In this document: in pieces, positions 33,837 to 42,986 of the stretch
Layout of the letters: the number at the start of each line of letters is the position of its first letter
Numbering within the stretch: the first letter of the stretch is position 1
NCBI GenBank assembly: GCA_018822845.1
Contig: JAHJJD010000124.1
Location: forward strand, 1 to 64,000
DNA length: 64,000 bases
Direction of reading: 5' to 3'
Origin: Gammaproteobacteria bacterium
Lineage (GTDB): Bacteria; Pseudomonadota; Gammaproteobacteria; Thiotrichales; Thiotrichaceae
Program-made: the position numbers and the translations under genes
Notes under the pieces: model-generated
Database searches by the model: none
Seen by the model: only the letters and a program-made list of their open reading frames with translations
What the model was told of the DNA's origin: nothing

Positions 33837-34874
33837 GTGGACAAGGATTCCGACTCTGCCCTGCTGCAATGGAAGCGCCCCCGAAGCGCTACGCTATCAG
33901 GCAAGTTTCCACGGCTGGCTAATTTCAGCGCAGCCCCGGTCGTTCTGGTATTGCTGGCCATCATCGCATGGTCATCGTGGTACACCGTACCCAGTGATTC
34001 CGTCGCGGTACTGCAACGTTTCGGCCAATACCAGTCGGAAGTGCCGCCGGGGCTGCATTTCAAGATTCCATTCGGAGTAGATGTCGCCACCATCCTGCCG
34101 GTCAAGCGCCAGCTCAAGCAGGAGTTCGGTTTCTACACCGAAGGTGCAACCAACCCTGACCAGCATTCAGATGCACCGGAAGAAGAATCCCCCATGGTCA
34201 CGGGCGACCTGAACGCAGCACTGGTAGAATGGGTAGTACAATACCGTATCGCCGAACCGTTCAAGTACCTGTTTGCTGTGCGTGAACCGGGCGCGACCCT
34301 GCGTGATGTATCCGAATCCGTCATGCGCGAAGTGGTTGGCGACCGCACCGTTGATGAAGTCATCACCATCGGGCGGCAGGAAATAGAAGCCGAAGCGCTG
34401 CTGAAAATGCAGAAACTTGCCACCCGCTACGCAATGGGCGTCAGCATCGACCAGGTACAACTGAAAAACATCAACCCGCCAGCCCCGGTGCAGGAGTCTT
34501 TCAACGAGGTCAATCAGGCGCAACAGGAAAAGGAACGCCTGATCAACGAAGCCCGCCGCGATTACAACAAGGTGATTCCGTTAGCAGAAGGGGAAAAGGA
34601 TCAGCGCATCCGTGAAGCCGAAGGCTACCGCCTCAAGCGCATCAATGAAGCGGAAGGTGATGTGTCGCGTTTCAACGCCGTTTTCGCCGAATACCAGAAA
34701 GCACCGGAAGTCACCCGCCGCCGCCTGTATCTGGAAACCATGCAGCAAGTCATGCCGGGCGTACAAAACAAGGTCATCGTTGACCAGAACATGCAAGGCA
34801 TCCTGCCGCTACTGAACCTGAAAGAACAAAAAGCCGTGCAAAAACAAGGCAACCCGCAGGAGGCCGCACAATGA
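33837..34874 (+). CDS. hflK: HflK, membrane protease modulator
   Basis: A 345-residue SPFH/band-7 protein with one N-terminal TM (VVLVLLAIIAWSSWYTV near residues 36-52) and the SPFH domain after it. The helical tail has the usual NEARRDYNKVIPLAEGEKDQ segment. HflK and HflC cage the FtsH protease in the inner membrane. The start is a GTG with GAGGA upstream. It overlaps hflC by 4 bp. Confidence 0.93.
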   Translation: MDKDSDSALLQWKRPRSATLSGKFPRLANFSAAPVVLVLLAIIAWSSWYTVPSDSVAVLQRFGQYQSEVPPGLHFKIPFGVDVATILPVKRQLKQEFGFYTEGATNPDQHSDAPEEESPMVTGDLNAALVEWVVQYRIAEPFKYLFAVREPGATLRDVSESVMREVVGDRTVDEVITIGRQEIEAEALLKMQKLATRYAMGVSIDQVQLKNINPPAPVQESFNEVNQAQQEKERLINEARRDYNKVIPLAEGEKDQRIREAEGYRLKRINEAEGDVSRFNAVFAEYQKAPEVTRRRLYLETMQQVMPGVQNKVIVDQNMQGILPLLNLKEQKAVQKQGNPQEAAQ

Positions 34875-35860
34875 ACCGTTTGCTCATTATCGCCACTGGC
34901 CTGCTTGCCTTTGTGCTGTTCAATTCGTTCTACACAGTCGGCGAAGCCCAACAGGTCATTCTTACCCAGTTTGGCAAACCCATTGGCGAACCCGTCACTG
35001 AGGCTGGTTTGAAAATGAAAATCCCGTTCATCCAGGTCGTAAACCGCGTCGACAAACGCATCCTCGAATGGGACGGCAGCCCCTCCGACATGCCCACCAA
35101 GGACAAACTCTACATTGCCGTTGACCTGTTCGCCCGCTGGCGCATCACTGATCCGTTGCAATATTTCCTGCGTTTGCGTGACGAACGCAGCGCCCAGTCA
35201 CGGCTGGACGACATCCTCGGCAGCGAAACCCGCAATGCCGTCGCCAAACACGAACTGATCGAAATCATCCGCACCACCAAAAATCGCGTACCACTCCAGG
35301 ACACCAGCTTGCTGGGTGAAACGGAAAAAGGCCAGCCCCAGGACACCAACAACGTGGTTGGCGCGCTGGTTCCCATCCATAAAGGCAGGGAAATGGTTGA
35401 GCAGGAAATTTTCAAGGCCGCCGCTGACAAGGTAAAAGTGTTTGGCATCGAATTACTCGACATCCGTTTCAAACGCATTAACTACAACGTCAGCGTGGAA
35501 CCCAAAATCTACGACCGGATGATCAGCGAACGCCGCCAGATTGCCGAGCGTTTCCGTTCCGAAGGTAATGGTGAAGCTGCCCGCATTCGCGGCAACATGA
35601 CCCGCGACCTGAACAGGATTCAATCCGAAGCCTACCGTCAGGTGGAGGAAACCCGTGGTGAGGGCGACGCCAAGGCAGCGGAAATCTACGCCAGGGCCTA
35701 CAACCAAAACCCTGACACCGCCAGCTTTTACGAATTCACCCGCACGATGGATGCCTATACATCCATCGTAACCAGGGATTCCACCATGGTGTTATCGACT
35801 GACAGCGACATATTCAAATTCCTCAAGGAAGCAGGCTCCGTACCCGCTGCGCAGCCATGA
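34871..35860 (+). CDS. hflC: HflC, membrane protease modulator
   Basis: A 329-residue band-7 protein with an N-terminal TM and typical HflC motifs: YTVGEAQQVILTQFGKPIGEPVTE-like start, DIRFKRINYNVSVEPKIYDRM-like region near 196 and a GEGDAKAAEIYA helix near 265. It pairs with HflK. Its 3' end overlaps the convergent JmjC-type gene by 38 bp. Confidence 0.94.
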   Translation: MNRLLIIATGLLAFVLFNSFYTVGEAQQVILTQFGKPIGEPVTEAGLKMKIPFIQVVNRVDKRILEWDGSPSDMPTKDKLYIAVDLFARWRITDPLQYFLRLRDERSAQSRLDDILGSETRNAVAKHELIEIIRTTKNRVPLQDTSLLGETEKGQPQDTNNVVGALVPIHKGREMVEQEIFKAAADKVKVFGIELLDIRFKRINYNVSVEPKIYDRMISERRQIAERFRSEGNGEAARIRGNMTRDLNRIQSEAYRQVEETRGEGDAKAAEIYARAYNQNPDTASFYEFTRTMDAYTSIVTRDSTMVLSTDSDIFKFLKEAGSVPAAQP

Positions 35861-36674
35861 TGCCACTGTGCTTGAAGGCATCCATACGTGCTGAATGCCC
35901 TACCGGGGTTGGGTTGATACCCAGCCTGCGGCGCAGCATCCCGTTCAGTTTATAGAGGCGCGCCATCTGGTCGGACTGATCGGAGTGGAAGGTAATGCTG
36001 AACGATACGGATACTTCATTGCCATTCTGCACCCAGTGTGGCGAATTGATCGGCACGAACAGGCCATCCCCCGGATTCAGCGTAAAGGTTTGCGCCTTAC
36101 GCTGGAATTCATCGCGGAATGGCTGATTACGATGGGCTGATCCATCCACATATTTATCCTCAATCGCCGTTTCAGGCAGGATATCCCGGTCAAACTTGTC
36201 GAACTGGTGCATGGTTTTTTCGCCACGAACCTGTAACAGGAAGTTGTGCTCACGATCGAAGTGGAATGGCGTAACACTGCCCGGCGAAGTAATGAAAATA
36301 AACGCCGCCCGATCATGCAGCCCTGTCAGTTTACGGCCAGCATGAGGATAGATTTCATCCAGACAAGCATCCAGCAACGCCCGGTACTGCGGGTCACGTT
36401 CGACATGCTTTAATACCAGCCAGGATTTGCACTGCTCGATCCGCTCAATGGTTTCCTGCACACTCAATCCGTTGCGCGGGGTCTGGTCCGGGTCTTGCCC
36501 CGGAACCACTGTACCGGCATTGTATTCCAGGCAGTCAGCAGGCAACTTCCGGCTCAAGTCCAGCAACTGTGGCAGTTCAAATTCGGGCAAATCCGCCAGG
36601 CGGTGCTGTAGCGTAAAACCGTAATCAGGGAAGCACTGGTCAAATGTTTCGGCAGCAACTGTCAGGCATGTCAT
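35823..36674 (-). CDS. JmjC/cupin-like Fe(II)/2OG oxygenase
   Basis: A 283-residue protein with a JmjC-like cupin. The iron ligands are visible as HFD (PFHFDREHNFLLQ near residue 139) and a distal His in FVPINSPHWV near 211. Related proteins hydroxylate protein side chains or act in small-molecule pathways. Its ATG overlaps the stop of the FemAB-like gene (ATGA), so the two form a translationally coupled pair. Confidence 0.82.
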   Translation of the reverse strand: MTCLTVAAETFDQCFPDYGFTLQHRLADLPEFELPQLLDLSRKLPADCLEYNAGTVVPGQDPDQTPRNGLSVQETIERIEQCKSWLVLKHVERDPQYRALLDACLDEIYPHAGRKLTGLHDRAAFIFITSPGSVTPFHFDREHNFLLQVRGEKTMHQFDKFDRDILPETAIEDKYVDGSAHRNQPFRDEFQRKAQTFTLNPGDGLFVPINSPHWVQNGNEVSVSFSITFHSDQSDQMARLYKLNGMLRRRLGINPTPVGHSARMDAFKHSGIMAAQRVRSLLP

Positions 36675-37792
36675 AAACGGATTCCTTTATAGTAGTGGTA
36701 AGCAGTTTTCAGCAAATGCATGGTATGCAGCAGCGGCTTGCTGAGTGCCTGCCGGGTGCTGATATGGTAATTCACCATAGGGCGACGCCCTGCCCACAAA
36801 CGGTCAATCATCGGATGATTGGGTATGGCGCAGGAATCCATCCAGCCCACATGGGTTTCATCCAGCATGGTGTAGATGTTTTCCAGCTCCAGCAGCACAC
36901 CGGGGGAGAAAGGCGCAAACTGTTCGTCGTAGGCAATCTTGAGCGCAAACGCCCCTTCGGTGGCACTGATGAAATTCAGCTTGACCGCAATGGGTTCACC
37001 ATCCAGCGACATGCGCAGCATCATCAACTGGCCCCGCTCGGCAGCGTTGTGGATCAGGCTTTCGGCAAACAGGCGTTCCCCACCATTGCAGCTCATCGCG
37101 GTCAGTGCCCGACCTTTCCAGCCATTGCCTTCCAGCTTCAGGAAATCGCGCGTCCACTGATGCAGATTACCGTTTTTGCCTGGCCGCAATGTCTGAAACT
37201 CCAGCTCCCCGAGATCCTCCAAGCGACGACGCAAGCGGCTGTATTCCTTTAGCTTTTTCTTGCTGTGATGGGTCGTGACGTACTCCTCGCCGGAAACGCC
37301 ACCCTGCAACAGCGCACGCTCCCAATGATCCCGGTCATCCAGCATCCGCCCCTGGCTTTGCGTAACCGCTTGCAAGCTGCGGGCAAACGCCCCATCTGAC
37401 GGAATCTTGCTGAGGGAAAATACCATGGCACCGGATTCCTCATCCAGCCAGCCAAGCAATGCCTCTAGCGTGGATTCCGCATGATCACGATGGACAAGCG
37501 GTGTCCCCAGCGGACAATGCAAATGCAGCCAGTTAGTCCAGTGAGTAGCAGGGCATTTCTGGTAAGTTCGTTCGTGAGCCAATGGAATCAATCCGGTCAG
37601 GACAGAATGGGATGCATCCGCCCACACCAATAAAACTGAAATCTGCCCGTCGATGGCGAGGGTTTCGAGGGCTGGCAGAAGCGCCCAGCTTTCGTAGAAC
37701 ACGTTAGGTTCCAAAGCATGGCGAGCTAGCGCATCCCATGCAGGAACAATATCACGTAGATCAACTGTTGAAGTTACAAACTGAGGAATCAA
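36671..37792 (-). CDS. GNAT/FemAB-like acyltransferase (CelD/BcsL type)
   Basis: A 373-residue protein resembling the GNAT-fold 'cellulose biosynthesis' acyltransferase group. The C-terminal half has the AERGQLMMLRMSLDGEPIAVKLNF-type strand-loop followed by FSPGVLLELENI, as in FemAB/CelD proteins. The substrate is unknown. The only full-length start is a TTG at 37792, with GGGTAAG as a weak ribosome-binding site. It is the upstream member of a pair with the JmjC-like gene. Confidence 0.78.
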   Translation of the reverse strand: MIPQFVTSTVDLRDIVPAWDALARHALEPNVFYESWALLPALETLAIDGQISVLLVWADASHSVLTGLIPLAHERTYQKCPATHWTNWLHLHCPLGTPLVHRDHAESTLEALLGWLDEESGAMVFSLSKIPSDGAFARSLQAVTQSQGRMLDDRDHWERALLQGGVSGEEYVTTHHSKKKLKEYSRLRRRLEDLGELEFQTLRPGKNGNLHQWTRDFLKLEGNGWKGRALTAMSCNGGERLFAESLIHNAAERGQLMMLRMSLDGEPIAVKLNFISATEGAFALKIAYDEQFAPFSPGVLLELENIYTMLDETHVGWMDSCAIPNHPMIDRLWAGRRPMVNYHISTRQALSKPLLHTMHLLKTAYHYYKGIRL

Positions 37793-37900
37793 GATGACTT
37801 ACCCGTTTTATATTTAATATTGCTGTACGGGTCATTGTGACGGGAATGCTATCTTCGGCCTAGGTGCTACCGGATAAACGCGACTAAATCAGCGATAACG

Positions 37901-37927
37901 AAAAAAGCGGGCATAGCCCGCTTTTTT
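37901..37927 (-). terminator. Intrinsic terminator after the 66-aa gene
   Basis: A 12-bp stem (six A then GCGGGC, pairing with GCCCGC then six T) with a 3-base loop, 26 bp past the stop of the minus-strand gene at 37953-38150. Confidence 0.9.
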
Positions 37928-37952
37928 CATCACTCATTCAAAGTGGAGGGAA

Positions 37953-38150
37953 TTAGCCCTTGATCCACTCTTTGTAAGCTTCCATGTCTTTTTCCTGACC
38001 AGCAGCATAACCTGCTTCATAAGCTTCGGTCAGACGCTGCTCTTCGCGCATGGGGTTCAGCAGGTAGCCACCTTGCCAGCCTTGCAGGAATTCAGGGTCT
38101 ACACCTGCTTTTTCCATTTCTACTACTGCGTTGTAGTACTCCATATTCAT
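37953..38150 (-). CDS. Small acidic Tyr-rich protein of unknown function
   Basis: A 65-residue protein (MNMEYYNAVVEMEKAG...). The C-terminal half, GYLLNPMREEQRLTEAYEAGYAAGQEKD, is faintly like ribosome-modulation-factor-type sequences, but this is not a firm assignment. GAGAGGA lies about 8 bases before the ATG at 38150. It follows the TrpD-like gene by 45 bp and is closed by a strong terminator, so the two are probably an operon. Confidence 0.75.
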   Translation of the reverse strand: MNMEYYNAVVEMEKAGVDPEFLQGWQGGYLLNPMREEQRLTEAYEAGYAAGQEKDMEAYKEWIKG

Positions 38151-38195
38151 TTGCCATGTCCTCTCTATCAAAAACAAAAATAAACGTGGTGCCTC

Positions 38196-39317
38196 TTACG
38201 CCGCAGCACGCAGTGTTTCCAGCGCCTTGCCACTATCCAGTGTGGCGCGAACCGCATCAGCGGCCTCCTGAATTGAACCGAAGCGCCCCAAATGCGCAAG
38301 ACAGATCGAGGCAGAGTATACCAGACTGTCGTACATCAAACCTTTCTCACCCGCCAGAGCGGCTATGCCCAGCTCGGCTGACTTCGCTGCCAGTGCATCG
38401 CTGTCAACCAAAGCAGCAATTTCATCGCCAATCATGGGCGCTGCTGGCAAGTCTTCCGGTAACGGAATAGCCCGTACATCTGCCTGAACCCCGGCGTCTT
38501 TCGGCTCCAGATCGCGTTGCTGTTCCTCACCCGTTGCGTAGTAGTAGAACAGCTTGCCCGATTGTTGCAGGGAAGGAATGATACCGCCTTCCACGCCACG
38601 CACAAACATCGCGCTGTCAAACCCTGCCTGACGCGCCAGTGCGGCATAAATCGGCGGATATGCCTTGTGTACGTAACCACCCATACAATGGGTTTTCTGC
38701 TTCCCACGTATCGGCCCCAACAGGGTTTCGACCGTAGTCAGCACTTGCCGTTTAACCATGCGCTGTCGGATCGGGAGCAAATCATGCAACCCCGGCGCAA
38801 ACTGACGCTGGTCAATATACGTCCAACCGATCCTTTCCAGTTGTGCAACGGCTTCGGCAGGCGTCAGATTGACATTGATGCCTGCCGCTTTCAGTATCTT
38901 GTGATGGGTAGCACCGTATTTCGGCCCCACCTGTTCCAGCCCGTGCAAGACCGCATTCACACCCATGCTTGCCAGCAACGCTGGTATGAATGTTGAAGCA
39001 GGCACGCCGCGTGCATACCCGTCATACGGGTCGGAAACATCCAGCACTTCATCAACATTGGCAGTGCTAATCACGGAACTGTCAATCAGCGCCTGCAAAG
39101 TGCCACGATTTTCTTCATCTGTCTCACGCTTCATGCGCAGGGCAATGAAATAGACAGCCACCTGCACCGGGTCAGCATCACCGCCCAGGATATGGCGCAT
39201 AGCGTAATAGGCATCCTCGTAACTCAGATCCTTACTGTATTCAGGGCCTGTCGCCACTTTCTGGATGCACTGACGCATGTGCAGTTTCAAATTGCGTTCG
39301 GTATTAATATCGTTCAT
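38196..39317 (-). CDS. Anthranilate phosphoribosyltransferase-like (TrpD2/YbiB-type) protein
   Basis: A 373-residue protein of the glycosyltransferase family 3 / TrpD-like fold. The N-terminal helical domain reads LSYEDAYYAMRHILGGDADPVQVAVYFIALRMK, and the phosphoribosyl-type core contains SMGVNAVLHGLEQVGPKYGATH. The usual TrpD glycine-rich GTGGD loop is not evident, so it is probably a TrpD2-like, nucleic-acid-binding relative rather than the tryptophan enzyme. No trp genes are nearby. The start could be 39317 or an ATG five codons earlier (39332). A dyad like the one near dsrA lies about 53 bp upstream. Confidence 0.8.
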   Translation of the reverse strand: MNDINTERNLKLHMRQCIQKVATGPEYSKDLSYEDAYYAMRHILGGDADPVQVAVYFIALRMKRETDEENRGTLQALIDSSVISTANVDEVLDVSDPYDGYARGVPASTFIPALLASMGVNAVLHGLEQVGPKYGATHHKILKAAGINVNLTPAEAVAQLERIGWTYIDQRQFAPGLHDLLPIRQRMVKRQVLTTVETLLGPIRGKQKTHCMGGYVHKAYPPIYAALARQAGFDSAMFVRGVEGGIIPSLQQSGKLFYYYATGEEQQRDLEPKDAGVQADVRAIPLPEDLPAAPMIGDEIAALVDSDALAAKSAELGIAALAGEKGLMYDSLVYSASICLAHLGRFGSIQEAADAVRATLDSGKALETLRAAA

Positions 39318-39369
39318 CGTGGCATTTTCCATGTCGCGAAAGTTTAAGAATCCCCCCCCTGATACTGAA

Positions 39370-39385
39370 TATCCCTATGGGGGTA
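39370..39385. promoter_or_regulatory. 16-bp dyad matching the dsrA-upstream site
   Basis: TATCCCTATGGGGGTA matches the 7364-7379 dyad at 13 of 16 bases, with the same TATCCCT half-site. It is upstream of the TrpD-like gene and also 84 bp before the divergent Sel1 gene. The role as an operator is inferred. Confidence 0.4.
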
Positions 39386-39468
39386 ACACTGACATCCGGG
39401 CGGGCTATTTCGGGAGGTCGCCCCAAATGCGCTAAGATTGGGGGCATTTTACGTACAAGGAGATCACT

Positions 39469-39912
39469 GTGTCACAATCCGATGCTGAATCAATGGATTT
39501 CGCCAGCGGCATGGCCGCTTTCGAAGCCAAACACTTTTCCCGCGCCATGCAAATGCTCTCCCCCTTCGCTGAACAGGGTGACAAGGTGGCCCTGCACTTA
39601 TGCGCAATTATGTGCCAAAACGGACTGGGAGTCGTGCGCAACGAAGCCAGGGCTTTCAAACTGATGAAAGCATCTGCTGAACAAGGCTATGGCCTCGCCC
39701 AGCACGGCCTCGGCTTCATGTATCTGGAAGGCGAATGTGTGGAAAAGAACGGCGAGGAAGCCGCCAAATGGTTTCGTCTCGCGGGCGAGCAGGGCTTGCA
39801 AGGCTCCCTTACCACCTTGGGGATGATGTACCAACAAGGCAACGGCGTCCCGCAAGACGAAGCAGAAGCCAAGCGCCTGTTCAAACTGGCTGGCTTCGAC
39901 GACTTGGGATGA
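39469..39912 (+). CDS. Sel1-repeat (SLR) protein
   Basis: A 147-residue protein with three Sel1-like tetratricopeptide-type repeats (EARAFKLMKASAEQGYGLAQHGLGFMY; GEEAAKWFRLAGEQGLQGSLTTLGMMY; DEAEAKRLFKLAG). Such repeats mediate protein contacts. No signal peptide is visible. The start is a GTG with AAGGAGA upstream. Confidence 0.9.
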   Translation: MSQSDAESMDFASGMAAFEAKHFSRAMQMLSPFAEQGDKVALHLCAIMCQNGLGVVRNEARAFKLMKASAEQGYGLAQHGLGFMYLEGECVEKNGEEAAKWFRLAGEQGLQGSLTTLGMMYQQGNGVPQDEAEAKRLFKLAGFDDLG

Positions 39913-40397
39913 AGCGCTACGACAAGGTGGAAACAGGGCTGAAACTGAACAGGGAATTAAGCTCTATAAGTCTCAAGAATCAGGCAATTAGACATATATG
40001 ATAAGTTTTTTGATTAAGCATCGATTCATGCCTGACCCGTAAGATAGCCTACATGGATAGGGGCGAACACGAATAAAAACAAGTCTGGATACAGACGGAA
40101 CTGGATGGGAAAGCTCCCGGCTCCCTGCCTAAGGCAGGAGAGCCGGACTCTATCGATAACCATCTGTGTTGAATTGTTAAGGGGTTGACAATTCGTAAGG
40201 TGAGCAGACCTGAAACAGATGATAATAATAAAAATAAGCGGCTTTCGCATGTAAGCGCCGGGTGATAACCATAAAAAGAACGGCTCGGGCTTACATCGCT
40301 TTATTTTTCAGAAACACCTACCATTTAACACTACCTGAACCGATCATTCAAGCAGCATTTCACAAACAAGCTCTATTTATCTAAATTTAAAGCCGAA
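39913..40397. other. Gene-free region with several hairpins
   Basis: No convincing ORF in 485 bp. Structures seen: GTCTGGATACAGAC at about 40084-40097; a 13-bp stem with one bulge formed by CCGGCTCCCTGCC and GGCAGGAGAGCCGG at about 40118-40147; and the panD-side terminator-like hairpin at 40229-40308. The clustered stems suggest an ncRNA or a mobile-element remnant, but no family is recognised. Confidence 0.5.
40229..40308 (-). terminator. Probable terminator hairpin of panBCD
   Basis: Outer arms AAAAATAAGCG / CGCTTTATTTTT and inner arms ATGTAAGC / GCTTACAT form a long imperfect stem. On the minus strand it is followed by a T-rich stretch (TTATTTTTATTATTATC), 90 bp past the panD stop. Confidence 0.6.
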
Positions 40398-40778
40398 TCA
40401 GGCAGCTTGTACTGCAATCTGGCTGGAGGTATGCGTCACCCGGTTCTGCTTGTCGAAGTAAACCAGTTGTGGCTTGTAGAGGCTGGCTTCCGCTTCACTG
40501 AAATTGGCGTAAGTGCAGATAATCAGCAAATCACCTGTCCTTGCCTTGTGCGCAGCGGCACCATTGATGGAAATGACACCACTCCCCGCTTCTGCGCGGA
40601 TGGCGTAAGTCGTGAAACGCTCGCCGTTGGTGATGTTGTAAATATGCAATTGTTCGTACTCGCGGATATTGCCAGTACGCAACAGGTTGTCGTCAATCGC
40701 ACAGGAACCCTCATAGTCCAACTCAGCATGAGTGACAGTAACACGGTGCAGTTTGGATTTGAGAAGCGTCAGCTCCAT
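40398..40778 (-). CDS. panD: PanD, aspartate 1-decarboxylase
   Basis: A 126-residue pyruvoyl enzyme precursor. Gly24-Ser25 (in YEGSCAID) is the self-cleavage site that makes the pyruvoyl group. It makes beta-alanine for pantothenate. It follows panC by 75 bp in a panB-panC-panD order. Confidence 0.97.
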   Translation of the reverse strand: MELTLLKSKLHRVTVTHAELDYEGSCAIDDNLLRTGNIREYEQLHIYNITNGERFTTYAIRAEAGSGVISINGAAAHKARTGDLLIICTYANFSEAEASLYKPQLVYFDKQNRVTHTSSQIAVQAA

Positions 40779-40853
40779 GGCGATTCCTCCGTAACAACAT
40801 CTCTCCGCACTATTTTGCAGAGCAATACTATTATGATGTCTCTGTTAAATTTT

Positions 40854-41699
40854 TCAATCCTGAACAGGGATATTGTCGATAAGCCGCGCTTTGCCCAGCC
40901 AGGCGGAACCCAGCACAACCAACGCCCCATCCCCACCCTTTGGCGGCTGCAAGTCAATCACCCGGCGGATTTCCACATAATCAGGGCGAAAACCCTGTAA
41001 TTCCAGTGACTTCATTGCAGCTTCCTGTAAGGAGGCGTAATCCTGCCTGCCTTTGTGCAGCGCGTCAACTACCACACGTAAAATCCTGTTGAATTCAGGT
41101 GCAATTTTGCGTTCTTCCGCCGTCAGGTAGCCATTGCGGGAACTCATCGCCAAACCATCGGCTTCGCGCACCGTGGGCAATCCCACGATATTGATGTCCA
41201 TATCCAGTTCGCGCACCATCTGGCGGATCAGCATCAACTGCTGGAAATCCTTTTCGCCGAACACCGCCACATCCGGCTGCACCAGATTGAACAGCTTGCA
41301 CACAACCGTGGAAACACCGGTGAAATGGCCGGGGCGGGAGGCACCTTCCAGCAACTGGCTGATACCCGGCACTTCCACCCTGGTTGCCAGCCCGCCAGCG
41401 GGGTACATGATTGCAGGTGTGGGCGTGAACACCATGTCGGTGCCAATCGCCTGCAATTGGGCGCAATCATCTTCCAGCGTGCGCGGGTAAGCGGCAAGGT
41501 CTTCCTTGCGGTCGAACTGGGTCGGGTTGACGAAGATGGAAACCACTACCTTGCTGCCCAGTTCCTGCGCGCGTTTGACCAACGCCAGATGGCCACTGTG
41601 CAGATTGCCCATGGTGGGCACAAACGCGATGGTTTCCCCCGCCTTGCGCCAGGCTTTGATTTGCGCGCGCAAGGCGTCGATGGGTTCGATGATGATCAT
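40854..41699 (-). CDS. panC: PanC, pantothenate synthetase
   Basis: A 281-residue ATP-dependent ligase joining pantoate and beta-alanine. The nucleotide-binding motif PTMGNLHSGHLALV is at about residues 28-41, and FGEKDFQQLMLIRQM is near 147. It is separated from panB by a palindromic element that fills nearly the whole spacer. Confidence 0.97.
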   Translation of the reverse strand: MIIIEPIDALRAQIKAWRKAGETIAFVPTMGNLHSGHLALVKRAQELGSKVVVSIFVNPTQFDRKEDLAAYPRTLEDDCAQLQAIGTDMVFTPTPAIMYPAGGLATRVEVPGISQLLEGASRPGHFTGVSTVVCKLFNLVQPDVAVFGEKDFQQLMLIRQMVRELDMDINIVGLPTVREADGLAMSSRNGYLTAEERKIAPEFNRILRVVVDALHKGRQDYASLQEAAMKSLELQGFRPDYVEIRRVIDLQPPKGGDGALVVLGSAWLGKARLIDNIPVQD

Positions 41700-41716
41700 G
41701 TTTTGTCCGTGTTTTA

Positions 41717-41817
41717 CCCCTCACCCCCTAGCCCCCTCTCCCTCAAGGGGCGAGGGGGAACAAGAGAAGAGGCTCTTAGCCCCTCTCCCCTTGAGGGAGA
41801 GGGGTTGGGGTGAGGGG
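41717..41817. repeat. Palindromic element between panB and panC
   Basis: A 101-bp element whose ends are CCCCTCACCCCCTAG... and ...GGTTGGGGTGAGGGG, with inner CCCTCTCCCTCAAGGGG / CCCCTTGAGGGAGAGGG arms. It closely resembles the elements in mrpC and in the uracil-DNA glycosylase gene. It leaves six bases to the panB stop. Confidence 0.9.
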
Positions 41818-41823
41818 TACTCT

Positions 41824-42633
41824 TTAAAAGAAACAATGCTGGTCTTCAGGGAACGTCCCTGCTTTCACCGCTTGCACATAAGACGCAACAGCCTGCGCAA
41901 TGGTTGCACCCGAGCCGATAAAGTCGTGGGAAAACTTCGGCGCGCGCGGGGAAATGCCCAGCATGTCGTGCAACACCAGTACCTGCCCGTCGCATTCGCG
42001 GCCTGCGCCGATGCCGATGGTGGGAATTTCCAGCTCCTGGGTAATCTGTTGCGCCAGTGCAACCGGAACGCATTCCAGCACCAGCAGGTCAGCACCGGCA
42101 TCCTGCAAGGCTTTGGCATCGGCAATCATCTGTTTGGCAACGGCTTCGTCACGCCCCTGCACACGGTAGCCACCCAGTTTGTGAACCGATTGCGGTTGCA
42201 GGCCGAGATGCGCGCAAACCGGCACGCCGTGATGGGCAAGCTGGGCGACGGTCGCGACCTGGGGTGCGCCGCCTTCCAGTTTCACCATTTGCGCCCCGCT
42301 TTCCTGCATCAGGCGGGCGCTGTTGCGCAGCGCCATCTCTGGCGAGGTGTAGCTCATGAAAGGCAGGTCGCCGATCACCAGCGCGCGCTGGCAGGTTTTC
42401 GCCACGGCACGGGTGTGGTACACCATGTCGTCCATGGTGACAGGCACGGTGGTGTCATGCCCCTGGATCACCATGCCGAGGGAATCGCCGACCAGCACCA
42501 CATCCACCCCGTTTTCATCCAGCACTTTGCCGAAACTGGCGTCGTAGGCAGTCAGCATGGCAATTTTCTCCCCTTCGCGCTTCATTTTGCGCAGGGTTGT
42601 CACGGTCACGCGCGGGGCGGGTTTGGCGCTCAT
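41824..42633 (-). CDS. panB: PanB, ketopantoate hydroxymethyltransferase
   Basis: A 269-residue enzyme transferring a hydroxymethyl group from 5,10-methylene-THF to ketoisovalerate. Typical motifs are MLTAYDASFGKVLDENGVDVVLVGDSLGMV at about 25-55 and the MVKLEGG segment near 114. It is first in the panBCD order. Confidence 0.97.
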   Translation of the reverse strand: MSAKPAPRVTVTTLRKMKREGEKIAMLTAYDASFGKVLDENGVDVVLVGDSLGMVIQGHDTTVPVTMDDMVYHTRAVAKTCQRALVIGDLPFMSYTSPEMALRNSARLMQESGAQMVKLEGGAPQVATVAQLAHHGVPVCAHLGLQPQSVHKLGGYRVQGRDEAVAKQMIADAKALQDAGADLLVLECVPVALAQQITQELEIPTIGIGAGRECDGQVLVLHDMLGISPRAPKFSHDFIGSGATIAQAVASYVQAVKAGTFPEDQHCFF

Positions 42634-42782
42634 TCAGTCAGACTCCCTAAAGAATTGTTGCAGTGCAGTTTAACACAACGTAATGGGGTGCGAAGTCTTT
42701 GTCAGGGGCAGGAGCAAGAAGAAGGGATTTTGTATACTCAAATGTTGTAGCATTTCAACATGTAATTGACGGGAACAAAACC

Positions 42783-42986
42783 ATGCCTGCTTCCACAACA
42801 CAAACTACCCCAACCGCTCATACCAACTGTTTTGGACTGGCTACTGAGCAGACCTTGCTGAAACAACGCCTGTTCATGGTTTCCGGGCAGCAATGCCGGG
42901 CTTTGCTGGAGTTGCTTGATCAACCGCCGCAAGCCAACGCAGGATTGGAAAGGCTGTTTAGCAAAAATGCCCCGTGGGAACAATAA
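42783..42986 (+). CDS. Short protein like the C-terminal half of a DUF1778 antitoxin
   Basis: A 67-residue ORF. The part from TEQTLLKQRLFMVSGQQCRALLELLDQPPQANAGLERLF resembles the toxin-binding C-terminal half of DUF1778 antitoxins (compare the tail at 14798-15082), but the N-terminal ribbon-helix-helix half is missing and no GNAT toxin follows. GGGA before the ATG is a weak ribosome-binding site. It may be a decayed toxin-antitoxin remnant or a small free-standing gene. Confidence 0.5.
   Translation: MPASTTQTTPTAHTNCFGLATEQTLLKQRLFMVSGQQCRALLELLDQPPQANAGLERLFSKNAPWEQ

Noticed and set aside
39913-40397. tRNA or group II intron fragment in the gene-free region
   Set aside because: No cloverleaf or domain V pattern could be traced; only simple stems are present.
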